The notes under the pieces are model-generated. The model saw only the letters and a list, made by a program, of their open reading frames with translations, was not told the origin of the DNA and did no database searches. DNA of 64,000 nucleotides from an uncultured Clostridia bacterium (lineage in GTDB: Bacteria > Bacillota > Clostridia > UBA1381), in the NCBI GenBank assembly GCA_947631085.1, contig CANRJY010000006.1, forward strand, positions 44,736 to 108,735, in the 5' to 3' direction. The position numbers and the translations under genes were made by a program. Shown here one piece after another: positions 1-9,676 of the stretch (the stretch's first letter is position 1; each line of letters starts with the position of its first letter).

Positions 1-296
1 CGAAATTCGAGAACCACAAGCTGTTCCCGAAGCGCATAAACACCGAATTTGCTCAGATCGTTGACAGAAATACGATTAAAATGCGCGTATGGGAGCGCGG
101 AGCGGGGGAGACGCTGGCTTGCGGCACGGGCGCGTGCGCGACGATGGTCGCGGCGAATTTGTCCGATTTGGTCGGCGACGAAGCGGATCTCGTTCTGCTC
201 GGAGGAACGCTCCACATAAAATGGGATAAAGCGGAAAACAACATCTACATGACAGGTCCCGCGCGCTTCGTTTTCGACGGGGAAATCGAACTATAA
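1..296 (+). CDS. dapF: Diaminopimelate epimerase, C-terminal part
   Basis: The gene is cut by the window start and reads in frame from base 3, so about 97 codons are visible. The enzyme converts LL- to meso-diaminopimelate in lysine and peptidoglycan synthesis, in the cytoplasm. The visible part carries the family signature ERGAGET followed by ACGTGA, whose Cys is one of the two catalytic acid/base cysteines. The first cysteine lies outside the window. It is followed 41 bases later by dapL, which makes the LL-diaminopimelate that DapF uses, so the two likely form one operon. The call is firm although the gene is incomplete. Confidence 0.93.
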   Translation, partial: KFENHKLFPKRINTEFAQIVDRNTIKMRVWERGAGETLACGTGACATMVAANLSDLVGDEADLVLLGGTLHIKWDKAENNIYMTGPARFVFDGEIEL

Positions 297-337
297 TGTA
301 AAAAATTTCAAATTAACATATGAAAGGAAAAATAAAA

Positions 338-1549
338 ATGGCAAAAATCAACGACAATTTCTTAAAGCTTCCCGGAAGCTACCTTTTCTCGACGATCGCG
401 AAAAAGGTAGCCGAATATACGGAGGCGAACCCCGATAAAGAGGTTATCAAAATGGGTATAGGCGACGTTACGCGTCCGCTTGTTCCCGCTGTTATCGAGG
501 CTATGCACAAGGCTACCGACGAAATGGGAACAAGCGAGGGCTTCCGAGGCTACGGCCCCGAGCAGGGCTATGATTTCTTAAGAAACGCAATAGTCGAGCA
601 CGACTACAAGGCGCGCGGCATAGATATCGCTCCCGACGAGGTATTCGTTTCGGACGGAGCTAAGTCCGACTGCGGCAATATCGGCGACATTTTCTCGAAG
701 GACAACAAGGTTGCGGTGTGCGATCCCGTTTATCCTGTTTATGTTGACACGAACGCTATGGCGGGACGCGCGGGAGAGTATATAGCCGACCACTGGAATA
801 ATCTCGTGTATATGCCGTGTCTCGCGGAAAACGGCTTCATGCCGCAGATACCCGACGAAAAGGCGGATATGATCTATCTTTGCTTCCCGAACAATCCTAC
901 GGGCGTTGCCGCGACGAGAGAGCAGTTAAAGCCGTGGATCGAGTACGCGAAGAAGAACAACGCCGTGATCCTTTACGACAGCGCGTATGAGGCGTTTATA
1001 TCGGATCCCGACGTGCCGCACAGCATATACGAGATAGAGGGCGCGAAGGAGGTAGCTATCGAGTTCAGAAGCTTTTCAAAAACGGCGGGCTTTACGGGTA
1101 CGAGATGCGCGTATACTGTAGTTCCGCACGAGCTGAAGCTTGACGGCACGGAGCTTAACGGCTTATGGAACAGACGGCAGTGTACGAAGTTTAACGGCGT
1201 TCCGTACGTTATCCAGCGCGCCGCCGAGGCGGTTTACACCGACGAGGGACATAAAGAGATAAGAGAAAATATCGACTATTACCTCAAAAACGCGTCTATT
1301 ATCCGCGAAGCGCTGACCGAGGCGGGCTTGGAGGTTTACGGCGGCGTGAACGCTCCGTATATCTGGGCAAAAACTCCCAAAGGCATGAAGTCATGGGATT
1401 TCTTCGATAAACTGCTGAAGGAGGCGGGCGTGGTAACAACTCCCGGCGCGGGCTTCGGGCCGAGCGGCGAGGGCTACATAAGGCTTACCGCGTTCAACAC
1501 ACTGGAAAATACCATAAAAGCTATGGAAAAAATCAAGGCAATTTTGTAA
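338..1549 (+). CDS. dapL: LL-diaminopimelate aminotransferase
   Basis: PLP-dependent enzyme that converts tetrahydrodipicolinate directly to LL-diaminopimelate with glutamate as amino donor (the aminotransferase variant of lysine synthesis). It is about 403 residues, the usual length. The N-terminus [17 protein letters not shown] and the GIGDVTRPL and [10 protein letters not shown] segments are typical of DapL. The PLP lysine sits in [12 protein letters not shown] at about residue 248. I chose the ATG at 338 because AAAGGA lies about 9 bases upstream; an in-frame ATG at 320 would add MKGKIK and overlap that site. It follows dapF closely. Confidence 0.96.
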   Translation: MAKINDNFLKLPGSYLFSTIAKKVAEYTEANPDKEVIKMGIGDVTRPLVPAVIEAMHKATDEMGTSEGFRGYGPEQGYDFLRNAIVEHDYKARGIDIAPDEVFVSDGAKSDCGNIGDIFSKDNKVAVCDPVYPVYVDTNAMAGRAGEYIADHWNNLVYMPCLAENGFMPQIPDEKADMIYLCFPNNPTGVAATREQLKPWIEYAKKNNAVILYDSAYEAFISDPDVPHSIYEIEGAKEVAIEFRSFSKTAGFTGTRCAYTVVPHELKLDGTELNGLWNRRQCTKFNGVPYVIQRAAEAVYTDEGHKEIRENIDYYLKNASIIREALTEAGLEVYGGVNAPYIWAKTPKGMKSWDFFDKLLKEAGVVTTPGAGFGPSGEGYIRLTAFNTLENTIKAMEKIKAIL

Positions 1550-1559
1550 AATATCTCAG

Positions 1560-1588
1560 TAGACATAAGAATGTTAGTGTGATATAAT
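1560..1588 (+). promoter_or_regulatory. Sigma-70-type promoter of gltB
   Basis: TAGACA (1560-1565), a 17-base spacer, then TATAAT (1583-1588). It lies just after the dapL stop and predicts a transcript start near 1595, leaving a leader of about 80 nt before gltB. Confidence 0.7.
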
Positions 1589-1603
1589 ATTTATTAATGA
1601 AAC

Positions 1604-1650
1604 AAAGGCGTTTCAAACAGTATAGCTGTATACTGTTTGGAGCGCTTTTT
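1604..1650 (+). promoter_or_regulatory. Long leader hairpin before gltB (attenuator candidate)
   Basis: Bases 1604-1624 pair with 1629-1649 around a GCTG tetraloop (1625-1628), about 21 continuous pairs if G-U wobbles are allowed. The central ten pairs (AAACAGTATA with TATACTGTTT) are perfect. The 3' arm ends in a run of T (1646-1650). It sits between the predicted transcript start and the gltB ribosome site (GGAGG, 1659-1663), the position expected for a leader terminator. It is too far from dapL to be only that gene's terminator, because the gltB promoter lies between them. Confidence 0.55.
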
Positions 1651-1673
1651 GCGTATTTGGAGGAGTGAACAAT

Positions 1674-4600
1674 ATGGAATATAACGGATTGCCCGTAAAG
1701 CAGGGACTTTACGATCCTAAGTTTGAGCATGACGCTTGCGGTATCGGTTTTATCACCAATATCAAGGGCAAAACCTCGCATAAGATAATCGACCAGGCGA
1801 TACAAATTCTTAAAAATCTCGCTCACCGAGGCGGCGTAGGCTCCGATCCCGAAACGGGCGACGGCGCGGGTATACTTATTCAGATGCCGCACGAGTTTAT
1901 GAAAAAGGTCTGCCGAAACGAGGGGATAAAGCTCCCGAAAAAGGGCGATTACGGCGTGGGTATGCTGTTTTTGTCGCCCGATGAGGACACGAGAGAGGAA
2001 GGTCTTGAAAAGCTCAAGGCGATAATCGAGAGCGAGGGACAGAAGGTGCTCGGTATCCGCACCGTGCCTGTTTACGACGTATGTATCGGCAAGGGCGCGC
2101 TCGAAGCCATGCCGTATATAGCGCAGATCTTTATCGGCAAGGGCTCGGAAATGAGCGCGGACGACTTTGAAAGACGGCTCTACATAATCGGCAAAATCGC
2201 GGAAAAGGAAATACGCAAAAAGGGCGTGGATAACTATTTCTATTTCGCGTCTCTTTCGGCGCGCACGCTTGTGTATAAAGGAATGCTCACGCCCGACCAG
2301 GTGAATGAGTTTTACCTTGATTTGAAGGACGTTGATATGAAAACGGCGATCGCGCTCGTTCACTCGCGTTTCTCGACGAACACGTTCCCGAGCTGGGAAA
2401 GAGCGCATCCGAACCGCTATCTTATCCACAACGGCGAGATAAACACGATCCGAGGCAACGTCAACTGGGTAAAGGCGCGCGAGAGAATGTTCGCGACTCC
2501 CGAATTTGAGAACGACATGGATAAAATTTTGCCTGTAATAAACGAGGACGGCTCGGACTCGGCTATGCTCGACAACTATCTGCAATTCCTGCATCTGTCG
2601 GGATTTTCGCTCCCCAGAGCCATAATGATGACAATTCCCGAACCGTGGGAGAACAATAAGGAAATGGATCCGGCGCTTAAAAAGTTTTACGAATACCACT
2701 CCTGCATAACAGAGCCGTGGGACGGTCCCGCGGCGGTGGCGTTCACGGACGGACGCTACGTTGGCGCGACGCTTGACAGGAACGGTCTGCGTCCCGCGAG
2801 GTATTACGTGACGTCGGACGATATGATCATTCTCGCGTCGGAGGTAGGAGTGACCGATGTTCCGACGGAGAGCATTATAAAGAAGGAACGTCTGCACCCG
2901 GGAAAAATCCTGCTTATCGACACGCAGGAGGGCAAAATCATTTCCGACGAGGAAATAAAGGCGTACGAGGCGCAGCATAAGCCGTATACCGAATGGGTAA
3001 ACAAAACGCTCGTCGAGCTTGACGATTTGCCGCTTGATACGGGCAAAGAGGGCGATATGTGGCATGACCTCGTAAGCCATATGAAGGAGAGCGCGGTCGG
3101 AAATATCAACGCGGACTTGCTTCTCAGAAGCACTATGGTACTGGAGAATATGTTCGTAAACCGCGAGAACGATCCCGAGGATAAAACTCCGCTGCTGACG
3201 CGCCAAAAGGCGTTCGGCTATACATGGGAGGATATAAACTCGACAATAAAGGAGCTTGTCGAAAAGGGCGACGATCCGATAGGCGCTATGGGTACGGACA
3301 TACCGCTCGCGGTGCTGTCGGAAAAGCCGCAGATGCTTTACAACTACTTCAAGCAGCTTTTCGCGCAGGTAACAAACCCGCCTATAGACGCGATAAGAGA
3401 GCAGATCGTAACATCGACATACACGCTTTTCGGCTGCGAGCAGAACCTTCTCACTTCGTCGGAGCTTAACTGCCGCAAGGTAAGAGCGTTAAGCCCCATA
3501 CTCACAAACGAGGAACTGATGAAGCTCCGCAACATAAACCTGGAGGGCTTCAAGGCGATAACGATTCCCGCGCTTTTTAACACGCAGCAGGAAAACGACA
3601 TGGAAATGGCGATGGACACGATTTTCGAAGCCGCCGATATCGCGATTGAAAACGGATATAATATCATAATCCTTTCCGATAAGGGCGTTGACGAAACGAA
3701 AGCGCCTATCCCCGCACTGCTCGTATCGTCGGGACTGCATCATCATCTTATCCGCAAGGGTACGCGCATGAAGGTTTCTATCGTGCTCGAAACGGCGGAG
3801 CCGCGCGAGGTTCATCACTTCGCGTGTCTTATCGGTCACGGAGCGAACGGAGTAAATCCGTATATGGCGTATGAGTCGATAGAATATCTCATAAACGACG
3901 GTTTGCTTGATTTCACGCTTGACGAGGCGGTCAAACGCTTTAACAGCGCGTGTACGCACGGAATAGTAAAGGTAATGTCGAAGATGGGTATTTCGACAAT
4001 CCAATCATATCAGGGCGCGCAGATCTTTGAGGCGCTCGGCATTAAGGAAAGCGTAGTTGACAAGTATTTCACAGGCACGACAACGCGTATCGGCGGCATT
4101 GGCTTGGAGCATATCGAAAAAGAGGTGCTGCTTCGCCACAAGGAGGCGTTCGACAAGGTGACGGGACGCAAGGCGCTGAAAACGGGCGGCAACTGGAAAT
4201 GGCGCGCGAAGGGCGAGTACCATATGTTCAATCCCGAAAGCATATACAAGCTGCAAATGGCTTGCCGCACGGGAAATTACAAGCTGTACAAGGAATACGC
4301 GGCTGAGATGAACGCCCACCAGCAGCATCAATGCACTATCCGCAGTATGCTCGATATCAAGACCATCGACAAGCCGATCGCTATCGACAAGGTGGAGAGC
4401 GTTGAAAGCATAGTAAAGCGCTTTAAAACGGGCGCTATGTCGTACGGCTCGATAAGTCAGGAGGCGCACGAGTGTCTCGCTATCGCGATGAACCGTTTGG
4501 GCGGTAAGTCAAACAGCGGCGAGGGCGGAGAGCGTCCCGAACGCTATATCCCCGACGAAAACGGCGACAGCCGCTCGAGCGCGATAAAGCAGGTCGCGTC

Positions 4601-6371
4601 GGGACGTTTCGGCGTGCATATCCACTATTTGCAGAACGCTAAGGAAATTCAGATAAAAATGGCGCAGGGCGCGAAGCCGGGCGAGGGCGGACATCTGCCG
4701 GGCGGCAAGGTGTATCCGTGGATAGCGAAGGCGAGACATTCGACTCCGGGCGTGAGCCTTATCTCACCGCCGCCGCACCATGACATATATTCGATCGAGG
4801 ATTTGGCGCAGCTTATACACGACCTTAAAAACGCGAACCGCGACGCGAGAATTTCCGTAAAGCTGGTTTCAGAAGCGGGAGTAGGTACGATAGCCGTGGG
4901 CGTCGCGAAGGGCAGAGCAGACGTAATTCTCGTATCGGGCTACGACGGCGGCACGGGCGCGGCTCCGAGAACGAGCGTGCGCCACGCGGGACTTCCGTGG
5001 GAGCTCGGTATCGCGGAGACGCATCAGGCGCTTTTGATGAATAATTTGCGCAATAGAGTTGTTGTCGAAACGGACGGCAAGCTCTTAACGGGACGCGACG
5101 TTGCTATCGCGGCATTACTCGGCGCGGAGGAATTCGGTTTCGCGACAGGTCCGCTGATCTCGGTCGGCTGCGTTATGATGAGAGTATGTAATCTCGATAC
5201 TTGCCCCGTCGGCGTTGCGACGCAAAGCCCGAAGCTCAGAAAACGCTTCTGCGGCAAGCCCGAATACGTCGAGAATTTTATGAGGTTTATCGCGCAGGAT
5301 CTGAGAGAATGGATGGCGAAAATCGGCGTGAGAACGGTCGATGAAATGATAGGTCACGTTGAGAGACTGAGCCAAAAGAACATAGAGGACAACTGGAAGG
5401 CGAAGGAGGTCGATTTATCGTCGCTTCTCTATCAGCCGAAAATCTGCTCGAACGACTATGAGCGTTATCATAACGAAACGCAGGATCACAAGCTCGAAAA
5501 GGCGCTCGATATGAACACGCTTCTGAAAATCTGCGAGCCCGCGATAAAGAACGGCAAAAAGATAGAAACAAAGCTTGCGATACATAACACCGACCGCGTC
5601 ACCGGCACGATCCTATCGTCCGAGATAACGCGCGCGAATGGAGCGGCGGGGCTTGCGGACGGCAGCATCACGCTTGATTTTGTCGGCAGCGCGGGACAGA
5701 GCTTCGGCGCGTTCCTCGCTCCGGGAGTTACTATGAAGCTCGAGGGCGACAGCAACGACTATATAGGTAAGGGACTTTCGGGCGGCAGGATCGTCGTTGT
5801 TCCTCCGGCGGAGGCTGATTTTGATCCGAGCGAGAACGTAATTATCGGCAACGTGGCGTTCTACGGCGCGATAAGCGGCGAGGCGTACATACGCGGACTC
5901 GCGGGTGAGCGCTTCTGCGTGCGAAACTCCGGCATGACCGCCGTCGTCGAGGGCATAGGCGATCACGGCTGTGAGTACATGACCGGCGGACGTGTCGCGG
6001 TAATCGGCGAAACGGGCAGAAACTTCGCGGCGGGTATGTCGGGCGGCGTGGCGTATGTCTACAACAAGTCGGGCGAGCTTGACAGGAAGTGCAACAAGGA
6101 GCTTGTATCGCTCAAACAGCTCGACGAAAAGGACGCGGCGATTTTAAAGGAAATGCTTGAAAACCATGTAAAATACACCGGAAGCGACACCGCGAAGGCG
6201 ATACTCGATAACTTCGACGCGGAAACGGCGAGCTTCGTAAAGGTAATTCCTGTCGATTACGAGAAGGTAGTAACCGTCATGGACGAGGAGCTTGAAAAAG
6301 GCACCGACCGCGACGAGGCGATGCTTATCGCGTTCGAGTCGGTAACCGGCAAGAATGTAGAAATAGCGTAA
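1674..6371 (+). CDS. gltB: Glutamate synthase, large subunit
   Basis: The large subunit of glutamate synthase (GOGAT) hydrolyses glutamine and uses the ammonia with 2-oxoglutarate to make glutamate. It has about 1565 residues, full length. The N-terminal glutaminase nucleophile is the Cys in HDACGIGF (about residue 22, implying a short propeptide). The central FMN/synthase domain carries the 3Fe-4S cysteines in CVMMRVCNLDTCPVG. The C-terminal GXGXG structural domain has the repeated pattern GNVAFYGAISGEAYIRG. I prefer the ATG at 1674 (MEYNGLPVKQ) with GGAGG at 1659-1663; a GTG at 1665 overlaps the ribosome site. It pairs with gltD downstream. Its own promoter and leader hairpin suggest regulation separate from dapL. 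Confidence 0.97.
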   Translation: MEYNGLPVKQGLYDPKFEHDACGIGFITNIKGKTSHKIIDQAIQILKNLAHRGGVGSDPETGDGAGILIQMPHEFMKKVCRNEGIKLPKKGDYGVGMLFLSPDEDTREEGLEKLKAIIESEGQKVLGIRTVPVYDVCIGKGALEAMPYIAQIFIGKGSEMSADDFERRLYIIGKIAEKEIRKKGVDNYFYFASLSARTLVYKGMLTPDQVNEFYLDLKDVDMKTAIALVHSRFSTNTFPSWERAHPNRYLIHNGEINTIRGNVNWVKARERMFATPEFENDMDKILPVINEDGSDSAMLDNYLQFLHLSGFSLPRAIMMTIPEPWENNKEMDPALKKFYEYHSCITEPWDGPAAVAFTDGRYVGATLDRNGLRPARYYVTSDDMIILASEVGVTDVPTESIIKKERLHPGKILLIDTQEGKIISDEEIKAYEAQHKPYTEWVNKTLVELDDLPLDTGKEGDMWHDLVSHMKESAVGNINADLLLRSTMVLENMFVNRENDPEDKTPLLTRQKAFGYTWEDINSTIKELVEKGDDPIGAMGTDIPLAVLSEKPQMLYNYFKQLFAQVTNPPIDAIREQIVTSTYTLFGCEQNLLTSSELNCRKVRALSPILTNEELMKLRNINLEGFKAITIPALFNTQQENDMEMAMDTIFEAADIAIENGYNIIILSDKGVDETKAPIPALLVSSGLHHHLIRKGTRMKVSIVLETAEPREVHHFACLIGHGANGVNPYMAYESIEYLINDGLLDFTLDEAVKRFNSACTHGIVKVMSKMGISTIQSYQGAQIFEALGIKESVVDKYFTGTTTRIGGIGLEHIEKEVLLRHKEAFDKVTGRKALKTGGNWKWRAKGEYHMFNPESIYKLQMACRTGNYKLYKEYAAEMNAHQQHQCTIRSMLDIKTIDKPIAIDKVESVESIVKRFKTGAMSYGSISQEAHECLAIAMNRLGGKSNSGEGGERPERYIPDENGDSRSSAIKQVASGRFGVHIHYLQNAKEIQIKMAQGAKPGEGGHLPGGKVYPWIAKARHSTPGVSLISPPPHHDIYSIEDLAQLIHDLKNANRDARISVKLVSEAGVGTIAVGVAKGRADVILVSGYDGGTGAAPRTSVRHAGLPWELGIAETHQALLMNNLRNRVVVETDGKLLTGRDVAIAALLGAEEFGFATGPLISVGCVMMRVCNLDTCPVGVATQSPKLRKRFCGKPEYVENFMRFIAQDLREWMAKIGVRTVDEMIGHVERLSQKNIEDNWKAKEVDLSSLLYQPKICSNDYERYHNETQDHKLEKALDMNTLLKICEPAIKNGKKIETKLAIHNTDRVTGTILSSEITRANGAAGLADGSITLDFVGSAGQSFGAFLAPGVTMKLEGDSNDYIGKGLSGGRIVVVPPAEADFDPSENVIIGNVAFYGAISGEAYIRGLAGERFCVRNSGMTAVVEGIGDHGCEYMTGGRVAVIGETGRNFAAGMSGGVAYVYNKSGELDRKCNKELVSLKQLDEKDAAILKEMLENHVKYTGSDTAKAILDNFDAETASFVKVIPVDYEKVVTVMDEELEKGTDRDEAMLIAFESVTGKNVEIA

Positions 6372-6383
6372 CAGGAGGCGGCC

Positions 6384-6494
6384 GGCTAAAATCGTCCATC
6401 TCACCACCGAAACCTCAGGGGCAGTACCTTTGTACGGCACCCTGATGCCTCGGCGGCAATCTGAACGATTTTATCTCAGCCTTTGTAGAAGGGA
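6384..6494 (+). ncRNA. Structured RNA element copy A, upstream of gltD
   Basis: This untranslated gap in the gltB-gltD operon matches a second copy upstream of argB (32635-32745). Helices visible: an outer stem GGCT (6384-6387) with AGCC (6478-6481); P1 AAAATCG (6388-6394) with CGATTTT (6466-6472); an inner CAGGG/CCCTG stem; and a terminal GTAC-CTTT-GTAC hairpin. Conserved unpaired blocks are CTCACC, GGCAGTA, ACGGCACC and CGGCAATCTGAACG. Directly 3' is GTAGAAGGG, the gltD ribosome site. Helix changes relative to copy B keep pairing. It could be a riboswitch, a protein-binding leader, a processing site or a small repeat. I do not recognise a known class. Confidence 0.7.
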
Positions 6495-6504
6495 ATGAAT
6501 GAAA

Positions 6505-7971
6505 ATGGGAAAACCAACAGGATTTTTAGAATATGACCGTCGTCTCCCCGAGGACAGACCTCCTAAGGAGAGAATGAAGGATTGGAAGGAATTTCATACG
6601 CATTTTGATTTGGAAAAGCTGCGTTTGCAGGGCGCGCGGTGCATGGATTGCGGTATTCCGTTCTGCCATACGGGAAAGCTGATCGGCAATACGTCGATGG
6701 GCTGCCCCCTGAACAACCTGATACCGGAGTGGAACGATCTCGTTTACCGCGGCAACATGGACGAGGCGTACAGGAGATTGTCGCTTACGAACAATTTTCC
6801 CGAGTTTACCGGACGCGTATGCCCCGCGCTTTGCGAGGGCTCGTGTACGCTCGGTATGCACGATCCGCCCGTAACGATACGAAATATCGAGTGCCATATA
6901 ATCGACACGATGTACGCGGAGGGCAAGGTAAAGCCGCGCAGACCGGAAAAATCTACCAACAAGCGCGTAGCCGTAGTAGGCAGCGGCCCTTCGGGGCTTG
7001 CGTGCGCCGACCAGCTAAACCAGATGGGGCATAAAGTCACCGTTTTCGAGCGCGCCGACAGGGCGGGAGGACTTCTGATGTACGGGATACCCAACATGAA
7101 GCTCGATAAATCGGTAGTCGACAGACGCGTAAAGCTGATGGAAAAAGAGGGAGTGACGTTTAAGCTGAACACCGAGATAGGCAAGAACTATCCGGCGGTA
7201 AAGCTGGTAAACGAATTTGACGCGGTGGTGCTTTGCACAGGCTCGACCGCTCCGAGACAGCTTACGGTCGAGGGCGCGGATTTAAAGGGCGTTCACTACG
7301 CGGTAGACTTCTTAAAAGCCAACACAAAGAGCCTGCTCGACTCGAACTTAGAGGACAGGATGTACATAAGCGCGAAGGACAAAAACGTAATCGTTATCGG
7401 CGGCGGCGATACGGGTACGGACTGCGTCGGAACGTCGATCCGCCACGGCTGCAAGAGCGTTACGCAGCTTGAGATAATGCCTGAGCTGCCGGAGACGAGA
7501 ACGCCGAACAACCCCTGGCCCGAATGGTCAAAAATCAAGAAAACGGACTACGGTCAGGAGGAAGCGATAGAGCTTTACGGACACGACCCGCGCGAGTATC
7601 TTACCACGGTGACAAAAATAGAGGGCGACGATATGGGCAGGGTAAAGGCTGTTCACACCGTCAATGTTGAGTGGAAAAACGAAAACGGCAGAATGGTTTC
7701 CGTTCCGATAAAGGGCAGCGAGCGGGTAAGAGAGTGCGAGCTTGTACTTATCGCGATGGGCTTCCTGGGGCCTGAGCAGGGACTTATAAAGCAGCTTACG
7801 CTCAAAACGGACGCGAGGAGCAATATTCTCGCGAAAGAAGAGGATCATAAATCCAGCCTTCGCGGAGTATTCGCGGCGGGCGACTGCCGCAGAGGACAGA
7901 GCCTCGTCGTATGGGCGATACGCGAGGGCAGACAGGCGGCGGACGCGGTTGACGCGTATCTGATGAAATAA
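6505..7971 (+). CDS. gltD: Glutamate synthase, small (NADPH) subunit
   Basis: The small subunit oxidises NADPH through FAD and passes electrons by Fe-S clusters to GltB. It has about 488 residues. The N-terminal ferredoxin-like part has clustered cysteines ([18 protein letters not shown]). An FAD Rossmann motif [15 protein letters not shown] and an NADPH motif [13 protein letters not shown] follow, with a C-terminal [18 protein letters not shown] segment. [12 protein letters not shown] is the usual GltD start, so the ATG at 6505 is preferred over 6499. Both sit just after the structured RNA element, whose 3' edge carries the ribosome site. It is the second gene of the gltB operon. Confidence 0.97.
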   Translation: MGKPTGFLEYDRRLPEDRPPKERMKDWKEFHTHFDLEKLRLQGARCMDCGIPFCHTGKLIGNTSMGCPLNNLIPEWNDLVYRGNMDEAYRRLSLTNNFPEFTGRVCPALCEGSCTLGMHDPPVTIRNIECHIIDTMYAEGKVKPRRPEKSTNKRVAVVGSGPSGLACADQLNQMGHKVTVFERADRAGGLLMYGIPNMKLDKSVVDRRVKLMEKEGVTFKLNTEIGKNYPAVKLVNEFDAVVLCTGSTAPRQLTVEGADLKGVHYAVDFLKANTKSLLDSNLEDRMYISAKDKNVIVIGGGDTGTDCVGTSIRHGCKSVTQLEIMPELPETRTPNNPWPEWSKIKKTDYGQEEAIELYGHDPREYLTTVTKIEGDDMGRVKAVHTVNVEWKNENGRMVSVPIKGSERVRECELVLIAMGFLGPEQGLIKQLTLKTDARSNILAKEEDHKSSLRGVFAAGDCRRGQSLVVWAIREGRQAADAVDAYLMK

Positions 7972-7982
7972 TAAGCAAAATA

Positions 7983-8015
7983 AAAAATCCGAGGGCGTGA
8001 AACCCTCGGATTTTT
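7983..8015. terminator. Bidirectional intrinsic terminator
   Basis: A perfect 13-bp stem (7983-7995 with 8003-8015) contains ATCCGAGGG/CCCTCGGAT and has A and T runs at its base, so it works on both strands. It separates gltD (+) from the convergent lipoprotein gene (-). Confidence 0.9.
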
Positions 8016-8028
8016 GCTGTTTGAATTA

Positions 8029-9087
8029 TCAGTTAATAACCGTTGCTTGATAAGCGCCGTTGCCGTTGATGTAGCAAATCACCTCTACGGGCGTATCGAC
8101 AGAAATATCGGAATTGACTTTTGTATTGTCATCTTTTAGAATAAACCATTCGTCGCCGTAGTCGTTACGGATCATAATTGAGGCGTTCGACGCGTCCGTA
8201 ATTTTGCCGTAAAGCTTTCTTGTGTCAAAGTCATCCTGAGGCTTGGGAGCCGGCTCCGCCTTTTCGATGAGAACTATTTTTGTTGCGTGCATACCGTCGT
8301 GCAGGTGTCCCTTGTGGAAAATTCTTATCCTGTCGCCTACTCCGATGTTGCCGTAAACAAGCGTTGTATCGTCTTTGGGAACGTTATAGGTCACGCCGTA
8401 GTAGTCAACCTGAACCGCGTTCATCGTGTCGCTTATGCAAGTACCCGTGATGTAGCGAATAACATCATCGTCGCCGGCGGGCATAGCCCGTGACATAGAA
8501 TTAGACGTCATAGCGTTTGCCGCTGCGGCAGCATTTTGGTTCTCGGCCTCGGTTATGGGGATAATGCTGTGCGCGACAGCAGACTCGTCCATGAGATCGC
8601 CCGAGTATGCGATTTCAACATAGTCGCCTATGGATATGCCTTCGGCGGTGTGGGAAATTGTATTATCGTCCTTCTTGATTATGTAGTTATTGCCGTCGTC
8701 GGTGGTGACGGTGATTGAAGCGTTTACGTTGTCATAAACCTGACCGTAAATGGTCTGCACCTCAACCGGCGCGGTTTCGGGATCGGCTGTCTGCGATACG
8801 ATTATTTTGTCTGCATGCACGCCCTCCGCATCGCCCATTGACGTGACCTCTACCGTGTCGCCGAGATTTTCGTCCTCGGCGTCGATCTGCGTCGTGTCGT
8901 CAACGGCGTAGGTGTAAACAGTGCCGTCCTCCGCGGTGATCTGAATTTGGTAGTCCGCAGCCATTGTCAGGATTCCCGTGTTTGTTATCTCCGTTGTTTT
9001 AGAAGCGGTGTTTCCCGCTCCGCCGGAGCAGCCCGCCGCGAGAGCCGCAGCTATTGCTGCTGTGAGTAAAGTGATTTTCTTCTTCAT
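8029..9087 (-). CDS. Lipoprotein with four imperfect repeats, unknown function
   Basis: 352 residues. The N-terminus MKKKITLLTAAIAAALAAGC is a lipoprotein signal with lipobox AAGC, so the protein should be anchored on the outer face of the membrane. The rest is about four repeats of roughly 75-85 residues. Each has a beta-rich segment, a DD(T/N)T motif (DDTT, DDNT, DDTT, DDNT), then a line such as GDYVEIAYSGDL or GDRIRIFHKGHL ending in a short hydrophobic strand. I do not recognise the family; the pattern resembles small beta-barrel repeats. AGGAG lies 9 bases before the start. It is a single-gene unit with its own promoter at 9170-9198. Confidence 0.8.
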   Translation of the reverse strand: MKKKITLLTAAIAAALAAGCSGGAGNTASKTTEITNTGILTMAADYQIQITAEDGTVYTYAVDDTTQIDAEDENLGDTVEVTSMGDAEGVHADKIIVSQTADPETAPVEVQTIYGQVYDNVNASITVTTDDGNNYIIKKDDNTISHTAEGISIGDYVEIAYSGDLMDESAVAHSIIPITEAENQNAAAAANAMTSNSMSRAMPAGDDDVIRYITGTCISDTMNAVQVDYYGVTYNVPKDDTTLVYGNIGVGDRIRIFHKGHLHDGMHATKIVLIEKAEPAPKPQDDFDTRKLYGKITDASNASIMIRNDYGDEWFILKDDNTKVNSDISVDTPVEVICYINGNGAYQATVIN

Positions 9088-9169
9088 TTTTTTGGTCTCC
9101 TTTTTTTAGAATTTTATGTGAAAATTAAATTGTATTTAAGACGTAGTTATAGATACAGCTTCTACTGAT

Positions 9170-9198
9170 AATATACCACAGAGTCACAAAAATGTCAA
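9170..9198 (-). promoter_or_regulatory. Promoter of the repeat lipoprotein
   Basis: On the minus strand TTGACA (9193-9198), a 17-base spacer and TATATT (9170-9175). It is close to consensus and lies about 80 bases upstream of the lipoprotein start. Confidence 0.75.
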
Positions 9199-9484
9199 GT
9201 TTTGTCAGATACAAACGCGGACATGACCGAGGAGAGAAACGCATAAATGTAAACCTTTGTGCTTGGGGCATGGTGAATTACCCCCAACAAGTACAAATGG
9301 AAATATGGCAAATTCTCATTTTTTAGTGTTTGTGTACACGAACACACCGCTTGCTGTGAAATGTATGACAATAATCGGAACGCCGGGAAACGACCTTGTT
9401 GTGGAGGTCGGCTTCGGGCAATTTTTTGTTTTTGACAGTCCGATGTGACATGTGATCGAAAATGAGATTTGCGTAAAAGTCCTA

Positions 9485-9513
9485 TTGCAAAGATACGAAT
9501 GTTGGTATATAAT
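9485..9513 (+). promoter_or_regulatory. Promoter of the LytTR/GHKL two-component operon
   Basis: TTGCAA (9485-9490), a 17-base spacer and TATAAT (9508-9513), which leaves a leader of about 155 nt before the response regulator gene. Confidence 0.7.
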
Positions 9514-9676
9514 ATATTATGTAGAATTATGCAGAAAAGACTGCTGCATTTACGGCATGATTCTTGAGTTTTATTTTGAAAGGCTATCTGTCGATAAGAA
9601 AATTTTCACATCAATGAGGCGTGCCGGAACGCTGAATTAACCAACCCTCGGCACATCAAAGAAAGGAAGCGGAACT

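Larger units (their letters stand above)
9088..9676. other. Gene-free stretch between divergent genes
   Basis: 589 bases without a convincing gene. Two short open frames (63 and 62 codons) lack ribosome sites and family features. The stretch holds two divergent promoters (listed separately) and a small hairpin at about 9328-9349 (GTGTTTGT with ACGAACAC around GTAC). It marks the left edge of the AT-richer block that runs to about 19.5 kb. Confidence 0.6.

Noticed and set aside
1533..3206. Long open frame (557 codons) on the minus strand opposite gltB
   Set aside because: It is a shadow of the GC-rich third positions of gltB, with an Arg/His-rich low-information translation, no ribosome site and no family features.
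6384..6494. Identity of the gltD/argB element as a glutamine or FMN riboswitch
   Set aside because: The short GGGGCAG match to the FMN element is not supported by its other conserved blocks, and the glutamine-riboswitch core I remember is absent.
9257..9640. Two short frames of 63 and 62 codons before the response regulator
   Set aside because: No ribosome sites, the promoter for the downstream operon lies inside the second, and the translations show no recognisable features. An autoinducer peptide gene was considered but not supported.
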